DNA of 64,000 bases. It comes from Aurifilum marmelostoma. Lineage: Eukaryota; Ascomycota; Sordariomycetes; Diaporthales; Cryphonectriaceae. Below the pieces are notes generated by a model. The model ran no database searches. It was not told the DNA's origin and worked only from the letters and a program-made list of their open reading frames with translations. Numbering within the stretch: position 1 is the stretch's first letter; every line of letters begins with the position of its first letter. Made by a program: the position numbers and the translations under genes. The stretch spans positions 496,001 through 560,000 of the forward strand of contig JAMXSV010000029.1 in assembly GCA_027559495.1 (NCBI GenBank). The letters run 5' to 3'. Below are positions 12,348-22,994 of this stretch, piece by piece.

Positions 12348-14246
12348 ATGAGTGGCGCCTATTTCCAGGACTCCCGTTTTTCGGGGGGGTATGAGAAGCA
12401 GTCGGAGCGGTCAAGATGGACTCCGCTCACGAGGATGCTGTTGTCAGGACAGATGACCCAGGAGAGGCAGAAGGAGCTCTCGTCGAGGGAGAAGTTCGAC
12501 AGGTGGATGGTGAACGAGGGTTACCGCAGAATGTAGGTCCAAAGATCTCCCGATGATGACGTGCTGTGACGGTCCCGCGACGAACTGAGAGCTGTGGGCT
12601 GACGCGGAAGCTTCTAGGTTCGTTTTTGTTTTTGCGGTGCTGCATGCCGGAATATTTGCTTTCGGTTTCGTCAACTATGCCGTCAAGGATAACCTGCAGA
12701 TTGCCCGTGACACGTTTGGCCCGACCTACATGATTGCTCGGTCGGCAGCGCTGGTGCTGCATTTCGACGTGGCCATGGTCCTGTTTCCCGTCTGCAGGAC
12801 ATTCATCTCGCTGGCTCGCCAGACCCCGCTGAACGGCATCATCCAGTTCGACAAGAACATCACCTTCCACATCACTGTGGCCTGGTCCATCTTCTTCTTC
12901 AGCTGGGTCCACACCATCGCCCACTGGAACAATCTCGCGCAGATCGCAGCCAAGAACAACCTTGGAATCTACGGCTTCCTCCTCGCCAACTTGGCTTCCG
13001 GCCCTGGCTGGTCGGGATACTTTATGCTGATCGCCCTGACCGCCATGGTGGTCACTTCGGTCGAGAAGCCCCGGCGCGCAAACTATGAGCGGTTCTGGTA
13101 CACGCATCACTTCTTTATCGTCTTCTTCCTGTTCTGGTCGGTCCACGGTGCCTTCTGCATGATTCAGCCCGATGTCGCCCCTTTCTGTATCTCGGTCGGC
13201 ACCCAGGCCATCGGTGTCTTCTGGCAGTACTGGATGTACGGAGGCTTCATCTACCTTGCCGAGCGTATCGCTCGTGAGATGCGAGGCCGCCACAAGACCT
13301 ACGTCTCCAAGGTCATTCAGCACCCCAGCAACGTGTGCGAGATCCAGATCAAGAAGGAGCACACCAAGACGCGGGCTGGCCAGTACATCTTCTTCAACTG
13401 TCCCGAGGTCTCCATCTGGCAGTACCACCCCTTCACCCTGACCAGCGCTCCCGAGGAGGACTACATCTCCATCCACGTGCGTGTGGTTGGTGACTTTACC
13501 CGCGCGCTCTCCAAGGCTCTAGGCTGCGAGTGGGACAAGAAGGACAAGGGCTCCAACGTCGTGGGTGTCAACAGCAACAACAGCGACGTGGACCCTGCGC
13601 TGCGCCGTGTGCTCCCCCGCGTCTACGTCGACGGGCCCTTTGGATCCGCATCCGAGGATGTGTTCAAGTACGAGGTCTCGGTGCTGGTCGGAGCCGGTAT
13701 CGGTGTGACCCCTTTCGCCTCGATCCTGAAGTCCATCTGGTACCGCATGAACTACCCACAGAGCAAGACCCGCCTCGCCAAGGTCTACTTCTTCTGGATC
13801 TGCCGTGACTTTGGCTCCTTTGAGTGGTTCCGCTCCCTGCTGCTCGCCATCGAGGCCCAGGACGTGGACCAGCGTATCGAGATCCACACCTACCTGACCG
13901 CCAAGATAAAAGCAGACGACGCCACCAACATCATGATCAACGACGCCAACGCCGACAAGGATGCCATTACCGGCCTGCGCGCCCCTACCAACTTTGGCCG
14001 CCCTAACTGGGACATGATCTTCCGTGGTATCAGGAAGCTGCACGCCCCGGCCGAGGCTGGTGTCTTCTTCTGTGGTCCCAAGGGTCTCGGAAGCAGTCTG
14101 CACATTTACTGCAACAAGTACAGCGAACCTGGGTACGTAATATTTGTGAAAAACACCACGAGCTCGCCATGTGCTGGAACTCGATGAGCTAACATGATGA
14201 TACTTTTGACAGATTTGCGTTTGTGTGGGGCAAGGAGAACTTCTAG
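12348..14246 (+). CDS. noxB: NADPH oxidase, NoxB/Nox2 type (gp91phox-like)
   Basis: Makes superoxide by passing electrons from NADPH through FAD and two hemes across a membrane. Fungal members drive differentiation, spore germination and infection structures. Exons 12348-12532, 12618-14132 and 14213-14246 splice in phase to 577 residues, close to the usual ~580 for NoxB. The N-terminus before the first membrane helix is about 60 residues, longer than in NoxA, which favours NoxB. The ferric-reductase core has the four heme ligands in gp91phox spacing: His146/His160 (14 apart) and His225/His238 (13 apart). The FAD motif HPFTLTSAP is at 332-340, the NADPH motif GAGIGVTP at 420-427, and CGPKG at 547-551. 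The C-terminus ends KENF, as in human NOX2. There are no EF-hands, so regulation by NoxR and Rac is expected from family knowledge. Family certain; A versus B subtype likely. Confidence 0.95.
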
Positions 14247-16016
14247 ACGAGTCACCAACGCGGGCTCCTTTCTATTTCTTCCCTCTCTTTACAACATTTT
14301 CGAGATATCCCAACCATGCGGTCAACAAAAGCACCGCAACAGCAACGGCAAAAAGATCGGGGCTCCTTGTCTCTCTCTTCGGCGCTGCTGCCCTTCATTT
14401 CTGGCCCCCTCCTCCCCCCTCTCCCTCCCGATCGGCGCGCCGGACGCAAAATTCTAAAAAACTTTATCGCCTTGGATCATGTGTGTGTCACCGGTGGACC
14501 CTTTTTTTTCTTTGGATTGGAGGCTGTACTGTCACCGAATTTCGAATTAAGCGGGAGGGGGGAGGGGGGGATCCTCTACATAATCGCCGCATGGGGTTTG
14601 AAGGCAAGGGAAAACAAGAGAGCCTAATAGACGATCCGGGGGGGGGAGTGAGGAGGACTCCGACAGAACGAAAGCAAAAAGGAGAAGGGGGAAGTAACAT
14701 GCTGCACATGACAGATAACGAAGAGATGAGGGGAGGGATCTTTGTGTGGGTTGTGTGTGTATGTGCATTTGCCAAGTACTACTTTCTTTCGGCTGCCATG
14801 AAGCCCGCACACCACACACATCCCCCCCCCCCAAGCATTGTTCTTGCATGTGGCTTTGAATGGGCCCGTCTTTTTTCCTTGTTTTCCTGGCTTGCGGCTT
14901 CAGAGGGGACTGGGCAAAGCTTTTCTTTTCTTTCTTCCTTTCGTCATGATATAATATCCTAGAATTCTTCAAAACGGTCCTGTTGTGTGGTTCCATTTCC
15001 CGGCCGCGCGGCGGCTGAGACTTGTGTGTGTGCGGTAGATACATATATATCATGGGCTTCTCCTGCTCTCTTGTGTCCCATTTCTTCCCGCTGGTACTCG
15101 TCGTTCCATTCATTATTCCTTTCGGTGACATAGAAGGCGTCAATATATACACACTCGGACACAAAACATATCTGTGAACCCTACTAAAGGCTCATACTTA
15201 TATCCGTTCGTTGACGAGTGAGACAAAGGGGGGGGGGGGGAGGCAGCAGGTGAATCAACACGAGAAAACAGAAGTTGTGCTCACGCACAGAATTCTCATA
15301 TGAAACAAAAAAAGACGTACGAGCACGAGTGGACAGACTTTTGATTAATCATGTCGATTCCGCACCGATTATTTTACTAGAAATATCACTCCTGCCTACC
15401 ATTTGATCGCCAAACATGTCATTTCCGATAAACAGGACTTCAATGAAGCAGTGTTTGCTCATCCCTGAAAATTGAACTCCTTTTCCTAGACATCCCAACA
15501 ATGCTCAAAACTGAATGGTAGGAAGAGGGAGGGCCCTTGCTCCTCTTCACTCTTATAAACGCCGGGGGAAAGAAAAATCAACCCTTGATAACAACTTCTT
15601 TTCTTCCTTTCTTCGTCTTCTCTCCCTAGTTTCGTCGTAGCCATCTAAACTCAAGCATTGTATCATCGAACTCCATATGCCCCGGCCGCGTTATGCTGTC
15701 GTCATTACACAAGATTGAGAGAATAGATGCCGCCTTGATGCTAGGATATCGCTGGATGCTGTATAATCAAGGACAAGGAAAGCAGAAATAAAGGATCAGA
15801 GCCAAAAATAAAAGATATCAGTACCGATCGACTTGCGGCACATCATGACTGATAGCTTGTGAGATGGGTTGGAAAGACTTCGCAGGAGGTGGTTTGGCGA
15901 GAATGATTAGAGGTAAGTTGATGTCGAGCGCGTGTCGAGCCAGGACACGTAGACTCCCACGGCGAAAGAAAACACAACAAGATAAAGTGGAGACTGGGCT
16001 GTAGAGACTTGCATGA
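14247..16016. other. Convergent intergenic region between noxB and the NYN gene
   Basis: About 1.8 kb holding the 3' ends of two converging genes. It is rich in homopolymers and short runs, including C11 at 14822-14832 and G13 at 15228-15240. No reading frame with coding character and no RNA gene seen. Confidence 0.6.
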
Positions 16017-17664
16017 CTATGCGGCCAACATCTCCTCGACAAGCCCGTCGATGGTGAGAATTCGGAGTTGCTGTGCCCACTTCTCCCGAAACGAATCCGC
16101 GAACCAGGCGCTGGACATGTTGTCCCGGAAGCCGACGATCTCGACGAGCCAGCCCAGCCCAAGGGCGCGGACGACACTCTTGTGGAAGCCATCTGAGAAC
16201 TCGGCCGCGGCAGCATCACCAGTCGCAACGATCATGACGCCCGGCTCGGTGGTGTCGATAAGGCTCTGCATCATCTTGAGCTGCAGAATCTCGTCAACGG
16301 CTTGCTCGCGGTGCGTGCCGTCCCACGATTCGGGAATGTAGACACCTGGTGGCGCGGCATTTGCACGGGTTCTCTTGGAGCCCTGGACGCGCTGCAGTAC
16401 ATTCATCTCGTAGCCGAGGGCGGCAGCCTCGAGCATAAAGCCCGGGGTGGCGGCACCGGCCTTGATGGAGCCTGCAAGAACGCGCTTGACGCAAGGGCGG
16501 CCACGTTCGGCAGCGGCGGCGAAGGCTTCGAAGGAAAAGATGGGGGCGGGGATGCGCGCGTCTGTGGGCATGAATCGAGCCTGCTTGATCGTGTTGTCTT
16601 GTTCGTCATATTAGCATCAGGTGGGTACGGTAGTCTTGGTCTTGTGGGAGGTGCCCTTTGTGAGTAATCAACTTACAGAAGCCAATGATGATGTTACTAA
16701 CGTCCACAAAGACGTGAATCGGCTGGGTGGACCGAGCCATGGTGAGCTTGTTGCTGCGGAGCAGTGCGTCCTCGTACAGCGGAACATCGAGTATGGCTCT
16801 GATGATCTTCAGCCGCACGTCCCTGTTGACTCTGTAGAGAGGCTCAACAGCCGACCGGGAGATGAAGTCGGCGCCGGGGGCAGACGTGCCCTGCTTCTGA
16901 CGGACACCAGATGTGTAATTGCCATGCGCATCCCAGGGGAGGATGTCCTTCTCGGCAGCCGACAGGGTGTGCGAAGCCGCGACAACCCGAGACACCTCGA
17001 CGCGGCGCGCCTTTTGCAACTCGCTGAACAGCGGGAGCAGTTCGCCGCGAATGGTGGTTTGTCTCAGGCGACCCTGGGCGTCGAAGGCGGTGCCCGGCGG
17101 CAAGTACATGGGCATGGGCACAGGGTTGGCAGCCGGCAGCTGCGAAGAGGAAGGCAGTGGCTTCGGCCGGGGCGCAGGCTTCGGCATAGTGCTGCCCTCT
17201 GCGCCATCAACACGGTCGTCCTTGCACTCTAGGTCGCTCACATCGTTGTGATCGTCGCCCTTGCCGCCAACAGGCGAGACGTCAGGGCTGGTGGCAGGAG
17301 TCGAGGCCAGGCTGGCGACGGCGCCGACGGAGGTATCGTCACAGGTGGTCGGATCGTCGTCTTCTGAGATCGAGTCACGGCGGTTGCAGCGGGAGCGTGT
17401 GGCTCTGTCGACAGTGCAGACCAGGATGCGGCGAATGTCCAGGCGTTTAGCGGAGACAGCAGGTGGAACAGAGGGCTCGCCGCCCTGGGCCGGCTTGATG
17501 TGCAGCCTCTCCATGTTGCCGAGCTTGGGCGAAGGCGCATCGGGAAGGTCAGAGTCATCGCCGCTCACGAGGCGGCGGGACTTGAATATACGCTCGAAAT
17601 CACCCAGCTTGGGATGGCGAGGGGGTCGGCTGGCCCGCGGAGGGGTCTCCTGTAGGGTGCCCAT
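16017..17664 (-). CDS. NYN (PIN-like) domain protein, predicted ribonuclease
   Basis: Exons 17664-16677 and 16597-16017 give 522 residues. The junction was chosen because it restores an asparagine/aromatic continuation (NIIIGF then YNTIKQARF) typical of the fold; the acceptor is AACAAG just upstream of 16597. The first ~310 residues are largely disordered, Ser/Pro/Asp-rich, with a repeated theme PKLGDFER / PKLGNMER near the N-terminus. The C-terminal half is a NYN domain of the limkain/MARF1 type. The acidic residues expected at its metal site are visible: Asp321 in FVDVSNI, Asp431 in VDEILQLKM and Asp457 in VATGDAAAAEF. Known NYN proteins are metal-dependent RNases or RNA-binding proteins, so RNA cleavage is the likely role, but target and location are unknown. 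It lies head to tail with the RSC gene upstream on the same strand. Confidence 0.85.
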
Positions 17665-18779
17665 CTTGATGTGAGGTGGAATCGAATGTGGGTGAATTTG
17701 CTATGCAGAAGAGTGCACGAGAGAAGTGTAGAATTGAAGAAGCCAGAGAGGCGTGGAGAGGGGTTTGCGGTCATACGTGACGACGATGATAAAGAAGGGA
17801 AAGAGTTCAAGTGATATTCGAGGAATGGTGGAAGCCGGAGTCCAAACGATGGGAGTACATACTCCTCCGATCGAGATTAAGTAAGAGATCAGGCTCTTTT
17901 GTTTTTGGGCAATTTTTGAAGCGCGAAACGAAATCGTGGACACCAAGACGGAGAGGAGAGACCTATTGCACAAGAGTCGAGGCGGACTCGAAGTCGATGA
18001 TGGAACCAACTTCCCCCAACTGATAATGTATGGTATGTGGGGGGCGTTCTAGGTGGGGCTAGGATGGCTAGCAAGGGTCCGGCCTGTGGAGAAAGAGAAG
18101 AGCAGAGCGGCGAGTGGCTGAAGAAAACTAAGGCAGTAAGGGTAGCGGGAAGAGCAGGAGAACGAAGGGTCTTAAGGGCTCTCTGGTGGCGGTCCGTGAG
18201 AAACTGCGGGGCTCACGTACGTATCTACAGTGGGGTCGCCTACTATACCACAGCACCTCCCCCGGTGGCTGAGCTAACTGAAACCCCAAATTGCTGCAAG
18301 CTTGGAGGGCGCCAATCGCTGGCCTTCCTGAAAAGTCAATTTGCCCTCCCTATGGAGACCAACCCGCCCACCAGCTCACCCCCCCCCCAACTGCAACTGG
18401 CACGGAGAGACTTTTGTCATTATTACACTTTTCATTCACATGCCACACAGAGACAATGACCTTACGGATCCCTTGAGAAGGGCAACAACAATTAGAAACA
18501 ATAATGTCATTCTAAGAATGTATCAGTCAAGTCTCATGCATCTTGAGAATCAAAATTCCATCCTACGCATATTTGATGTCTTTTTGCTGGGCCAGGCTGT
18601 AATTATTTATATTCCAAGAAAAGACTGCATAAAAATAAAAGGCGGACGGACGCACACAGATAAGAATGCAAGTCTGATGTGTAGTGGCACCCTATTCTCT
18701 GAACTTTGGGGGAGTGACCACAGGCCCTATATCAGCCTTCGCACACAGAGGGACTGTCCTCCTTCTTTTTCTTGCTTTC
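17665..18779. other. Intergenic region, NYN gene promoter and RSC gene 3' side
   Basis: About 1.1 kb between two minus-strand genes. The part near 17665-18100 should be the NYN promoter. An AT-rich stretch (18480-18640) lies closer to the RSC gene end. No supportable gene. Confidence 0.55.
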
Positions 18780-21700
18780 TTAGCTCCTGCAAGCCTGTGT
18801 TGCCTGGCCCAAAGTTCCAGCAACACTGATACTGGCTAGCCTGAGTTTCTGCCTTGTGATCGCTGTTGATTTGCTGTGAACAAAAGGCAAAACCATCCGA
18901 TCTTTATTAGCCATCGTTCGCCTTGACCCAGTGACTGCTGCTCCAGACGCCGTACCATGAATCACAACTAGAAATCGTGCAACCCCGGCAGTCAGAGACT
19001 TTACCCTAGGCAACCTTCTCATCCTGCGCGGGCCTGTCCGCCTCCCATACCCCCCCCTCATCGACTCGTTCTCGCGCTGTATGCCCAGGATCCAATCGCC
19101 CAGCATCGCGCCCGCCGCTGCGCCTAGGGCCTTCTCGCCCTGTTCCCTCATCTCCTTGTCCCGCGCAGCCTTCTGCGCACGCGCGGCCTTCTCTGCCTCG
19201 TCGCGCTCCTCCCGTGCCCTCTTCCTCTTGGCCCGGTGCTCCTCCAGGCCCGCAAGGTACCGCACGCTGTGGCCGAGCGCCGCGGTCTCCTCTGCAGCAC
19301 CTGGGTGAGATCGGTTTAGGGGCGGCGCCGTGAAGAACAGGATCTGGCCCTTGTCGTCCGTCTGGTACTGCTCACGGACCTCGGCTGGGATCTGCACGTC
19401 TAATTCGCGTAGCGTGTAGACCTCGATCTGCCTGGGGGGGAACATAGGCATTTGCGTTCGCATGCGGGAGCGTCGTGTTGCTGGGGGTGGGGGCCATGAC
19501 CATGCGAGGCTGTGGTGGTACTGGAGTTGCCTGAGGATGACTGAAGGGGCTGCTAGCGTGAAATGAGGAATTGGGCATGTGGTGGTGATGACCACCGGCT
19601 GGGGCAGGACCTGGCGCAAAGTGGTGGGTTTGTTGTGGTTGATGATGCTGTTGCTGTTGGGGATGATAACCTGGATGCTGTTGCTGGTGCTGTTGGTGAT
19701 GATGTTGCGGCGGCGGCGGTGGTGGTGCAAAATGAGAACTGGATGCGGAATGCGCTGGTGAGGGCACTGAGTGCTGCTGCTGCTGCTGCTGGGGCGGCTG
19801 CTGGTGATGAAGCTGCTGGGGCGGCTGCTGGTGCTGGTGATGCTGATGTTGGTACTGTTGTTGGTGCTGCTGCATCGACTGGTGTGGTGGGATTGAGCCG
19901 GGATGATTAAGCGAGCGTTGGTGTTGCTGCTGCTGCTGCTGCTGCTGGTGCTGGTGCTGGTGCTGGTGCGGCGCAAATTGGGCCTGGTGAAAATGATGCG
20001 CATGTGCATGTGCAGGAGAGGGTGGAGGAAGGGGACCCGCTGCGCCGCCTGGATAAAAAGCGGTCGGGGCAGTAGCTATCGGGCCAGATGGTCGACGAAT
20101 CGGGTCGGTGGCCATGACTGATGGTGGAACCGCGGCTGGCTCTGGCGTCGGCTCAGGCGAAGGCGAGTCCTGTTCGCAGGGATCCAAGTTCTTGTGTGTC
20201 AGTTCACGTTCCGCTTACGAACAACACGAACAACAACACATGGTATAATTGTTTCCTGCTTTTTTCTTCTTCTTCTTTCTCTCTCTCTTTGTCTTTCTTT
20301 TCGCAATGTTACGATTTGATTTTCGGGCAGCTGACAGGCCACAGACCCTGTGCTCTGTGCAACGATGCAGCCAGGGATCGGGATCAAAAGGAGAAATTTC
20401 GGGATCGTAAGCGTGTGAGAGAACGAGGGGTAAATTAGGTGCGATAGACTGGGATGGATTGTGGTGGCACACACGATAAGAGATTGTGAAGTGTGGCTGT
20501 GAAGGGCTCTTCAGGCTGAGAGAACCTTTTGTGAAACGGAATCGTGTGGAATCAATGGGCCGTTTCTCAGAGATGACAAAGCGCAACCGGAGTGATGGAA
20601 ACGAAAGACGAGGGGCGAGAGGAGAAAAGGGTGGTGTGCGAAAGAGAAAGAAAGTGGATGAGGAAATGAAGAAGAGCGAAACAATACGCATGCCTTTGGT
20701 GGTGTGTTGCAGTAGACGGATGCCAACGCACCGACGAAAAGAAAACAAGAAAAAAAAGGACAGAAAAAGTAGCACAAGGAGATTGATTACTTACGTTAGA
20801 CTCTCGGGGCCGCATATGCACACCACCAATAACAGGCGGCGCGTCCTTGTGACCCCAATTGGGCTTCGGCAGCGGATCTGTCTCTTTGGCATCCGGCGCA
20901 AGCAGGTGAGCAATTGGGGTTGGCTCCTTTTTCAGTCTGCGCGGTACGTCAAACAGGTCCATCTCGTAGTCCCTCTCGCGCACTTCGTCGGGCAGGCAGC
21001 TCGTCCATGTCTTGATCCTGTTGAATGTGTATTTGTCCTCATTGTAGCGCGCCTCACACACATACACCTCCTTGTCCCGAGGTAATCCCCGCGGTCGCCC
21101 TCTGTGGTAGCGCGTGTGGAACATCACGAAGCAGCGGTCGACAATGTCATCAACAAAATGGTCGCGATACTGACCCGTCTTCATCACCTCGTTCCTGTAA
21201 AATCGTTTCGTCACGCGGTGTATCGTCTGTTCGGGCCGGTAGTACCAGCAGGCATTGATCCACTGCTTGCCAGCCTCGTCCTGCCAGAGGCGATAGATTT
21301 GCGCCACAATCGGCTTCTGCAGGTCGTTGGGATTGCGAATGTGAATCCAGTCGCCTAGACATTGCAACAAATGATCAGCATGGAACTCAGCCGCCAGTTG
21401 GGTGGAGCCAGGATAGTATAATCATGGTTGAAGGGTTCATCTTCCCCCCTCGCACTCACCAACTCTCCAGATCTCGCCGTGGTGCTCGACCTCTGACAGC
21501 GGCAGCTTGCCCTCCTCATCTCGGAAATCCTCGTCCGACTTGGACTTCTCCAGCGCCACCAGACGGCGCGCTTCCTTTTGCAGTTCGACGGCGTCTTCAA
21601 AGATCTCGCTGCCCTCTTCATTATATTCCATGGCGTTTGTGAACATGAGCTCGAGGTCGGCGAGAACCCCATCCACATCGCGGTACTTCTTGCGCTTGGC

Positions 21701-22994
21701 GTTGCGCTTGATTTGATCGATCGCAATGGGATTTCGAATTACCTGGTAGTAGTCCCTGTTCAACTGCTTGTCGGGCAGCTTTTCGAACGGCAAGATGCGC
21801 AGGTCCCCATCGTCATTTTTCGGTTTTCTGAGCCCTTTCAGCACGGCGTTGATGCGAGCCTCTGTGGGTGTAAAGACTTTTGGCGGACGGCCGCGCTTCT
21901 TAACGTAGTCCTCATCGCCATCGTCGTCTTTCCTAGAAGGGCGGCCTCGCCTACGGCCCCGGCGACGGCCACCCTCGTCATCCGAGGAATCTTCCTCGTC
22001 CTCTTCCTCTTCCTCATCCTCCTCCTCCTCCTCGACCTCCTCGGGAGGGGGGAGTCCTCGACAGGAGGCAGCTCACCAAGATCCGGGAGCACCGCCTCCT
22101 CGGCTCGAATTGTGCCCTCCTTCACCAACTGTTGCAGCTTTTCCTTGAAGACCTCGCGCAGCCGAACAGCCTCTCCGAAGATCGGTGCAGATGGCCGGTT
22201 GTAGACTTGGGCGTTGTGGCAGATCTGGGCGACATCATGAACAAATTCCGAAAACTGGGTATAGGTCTTCCTGAGGAGTTTTTGCTATTCTCTTTATTAG
22301 GCACATACACATCCAATTGATTGATCCGGAGCTGCTTACCCGAATGGTACTGAATGCCATTGCATTTGAAATGACCTCATAGTAATCTGGCAAGTCATTC
22401 TTCTTCGGGAGCCTTTGAAAGCCCAGAGCAAGCAATTCGTCACTGCAAAGAAAGCGTCAGAAAGACAAAGCCTCGCGGGATAGCTCCGCAAGGGAACACT
22501 TACTCTTCTTCGTATTCGCAGAGGTACTTGGACGTGGTGTCAATGAGCTGTAGGAGTCGCTTATGCGGAGTATCGGGCCCCCTCCGTCGCCCCGGTCGCA
22601 CTGCCGAGGTCTCTACGACGTCCTCTTCTTCAGCCTCGCCCTCGGCGTCAGCCTCACCATTGCCATCTGCGCCTGCTCCTGCGTGCGTAATTGCGTCGCC
22701 ATCAGCCTCGGCGTCAGCATCCGCATCCGCATCCGCATCGGCATCTGCATCCGCGTCTGCGTCTGTATCTGCGTCTTCGTCTGCATCTGCATCTGCATCT
22801 GCATCCGCATCCGCATCCGCATCAACATCCATGTTATCACCGCCAGCTGTATGTGGACTGATTTCGGCCCCTGCATTGCTTTCTGTTACAACGTCAACCG
22901 TACCACCTGATGCGTCCGCCGTGTCGACATCGTTATCACCCTTCGCTTCGATGGAGTCGTGAACCATAATCTCGTCGCCGGAACGGGGTGCCAT
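18780..22994 (-). CDS. RSC chromatin-remodelling complex subunit, Rsc1/Rsc2-like (two bromodomains + BAH)
   Basis: Non-catalytic subunit of the RSC nucleosome remodeller; acts in the nucleus through two acetyl-lysine-binding bromodomains and a BAH domain. Exons: 22994-22504, 22442-22340, 22284-21460, 21354-20795, 20190-18780. Phases agree only if two single-base errors are allowed (G6 at 22047-22052 should be one longer, G7 at 19434-19440 one shorter); the corrected length would be about 1129 residues. Order: acidic Asp-Ala repeat, bromodomain 1 (DYYEVISNAMAF), acidic/basic linker with an AT-hook-like RGRPSRK and KKRGRPPK, bromodomain 2 (NRDYYQVIRNPIAI), BAH (GDWIHIRNPND), long Gln/His-rich tract, then a conserved C-terminal segment (RQIEVYTLRELDVQIP) and a charged helix. 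The last ~70 residues look less reliable and may hide another splice. The start is the ATG at 22994; the upstream in-frame GTG was ignored. Sequence as given does not encode one continuous protein. Confidence 0.9.
19597..19990 (-). repeat. Gln/His-rich low-complexity coding tract in the RSC gene
   Basis: CAG/CAC-rich stretches (seen as CTG/GTG on the plus strand) encode interrupted runs of Gln, His and Pro in the fifth exon. All frames look open here because of the trinucleotide composition, which explains several overlapping spurious reading frames. Likely disordered. Confidence 0.85.
20191..20794 (-). other. Unusually long intron (about 604 bp) in the RSC gene
   Basis: Donor GTAAGT directly after the codons for RPRESN, and acceptor CACACAAG with a CTGAC branch-like motif a few bases upstream. 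Both sites are strong and the phase is 0 on both sides. Other introns of this gene are 56-105 bp. The interior is rich in CTTTCT tracts on the minus strand, and no clear internal exon was seen. Confidence 0.7.
22700..22830 (-). repeat. GATGCx hexanucleotide repeat encoding Asp-Ala dipeptides
   Basis: About 19 imperfect copies of a six-base unit (GCATCC/GCATCT on the plus strand) in the first RSC exon encode an Asp-Ala repeat with occasional Glu and Thr. It is highly acidic and presumably disordered. Length variation between strains would be expected. Confidence 0.9.

Noticed and set aside
12427..13476. 349-codon reading frame antisense to noxB
   Set aside because: Antisense shadow of a GC-rich conserved coding exon; its translation has no domain.
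13519..14103. 194-codon antisense frame in noxB
   Set aside because: Same reason: mirror of strong third-position GC bias in the real gene.
19441..19560. Intron to explain the frame change at 19434-19440
   Set aside because: A GTCATG donor and CCCCCAG acceptor exist, but the phases do not agree (phase 0 versus 2).
22020..22090. Intron to explain the frame change at 22047-22052
   Set aside because: A GTGAGC donor is present, but all nearby AG acceptors give the wrong phase and the shortest would be only about 37 bp.
22700..22830. Repeat array considered as CRISPR-like
   Set aside because: Six-base tandem unit without spacers inside a coding exon of a eukaryote.
22528..22962. 144-codon Ser/Ala-rich plus-strand frame
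   Set aside because: Shadow of the Asp-Ala repeat of the RSC gene; all frames are open in a six-base repeat.
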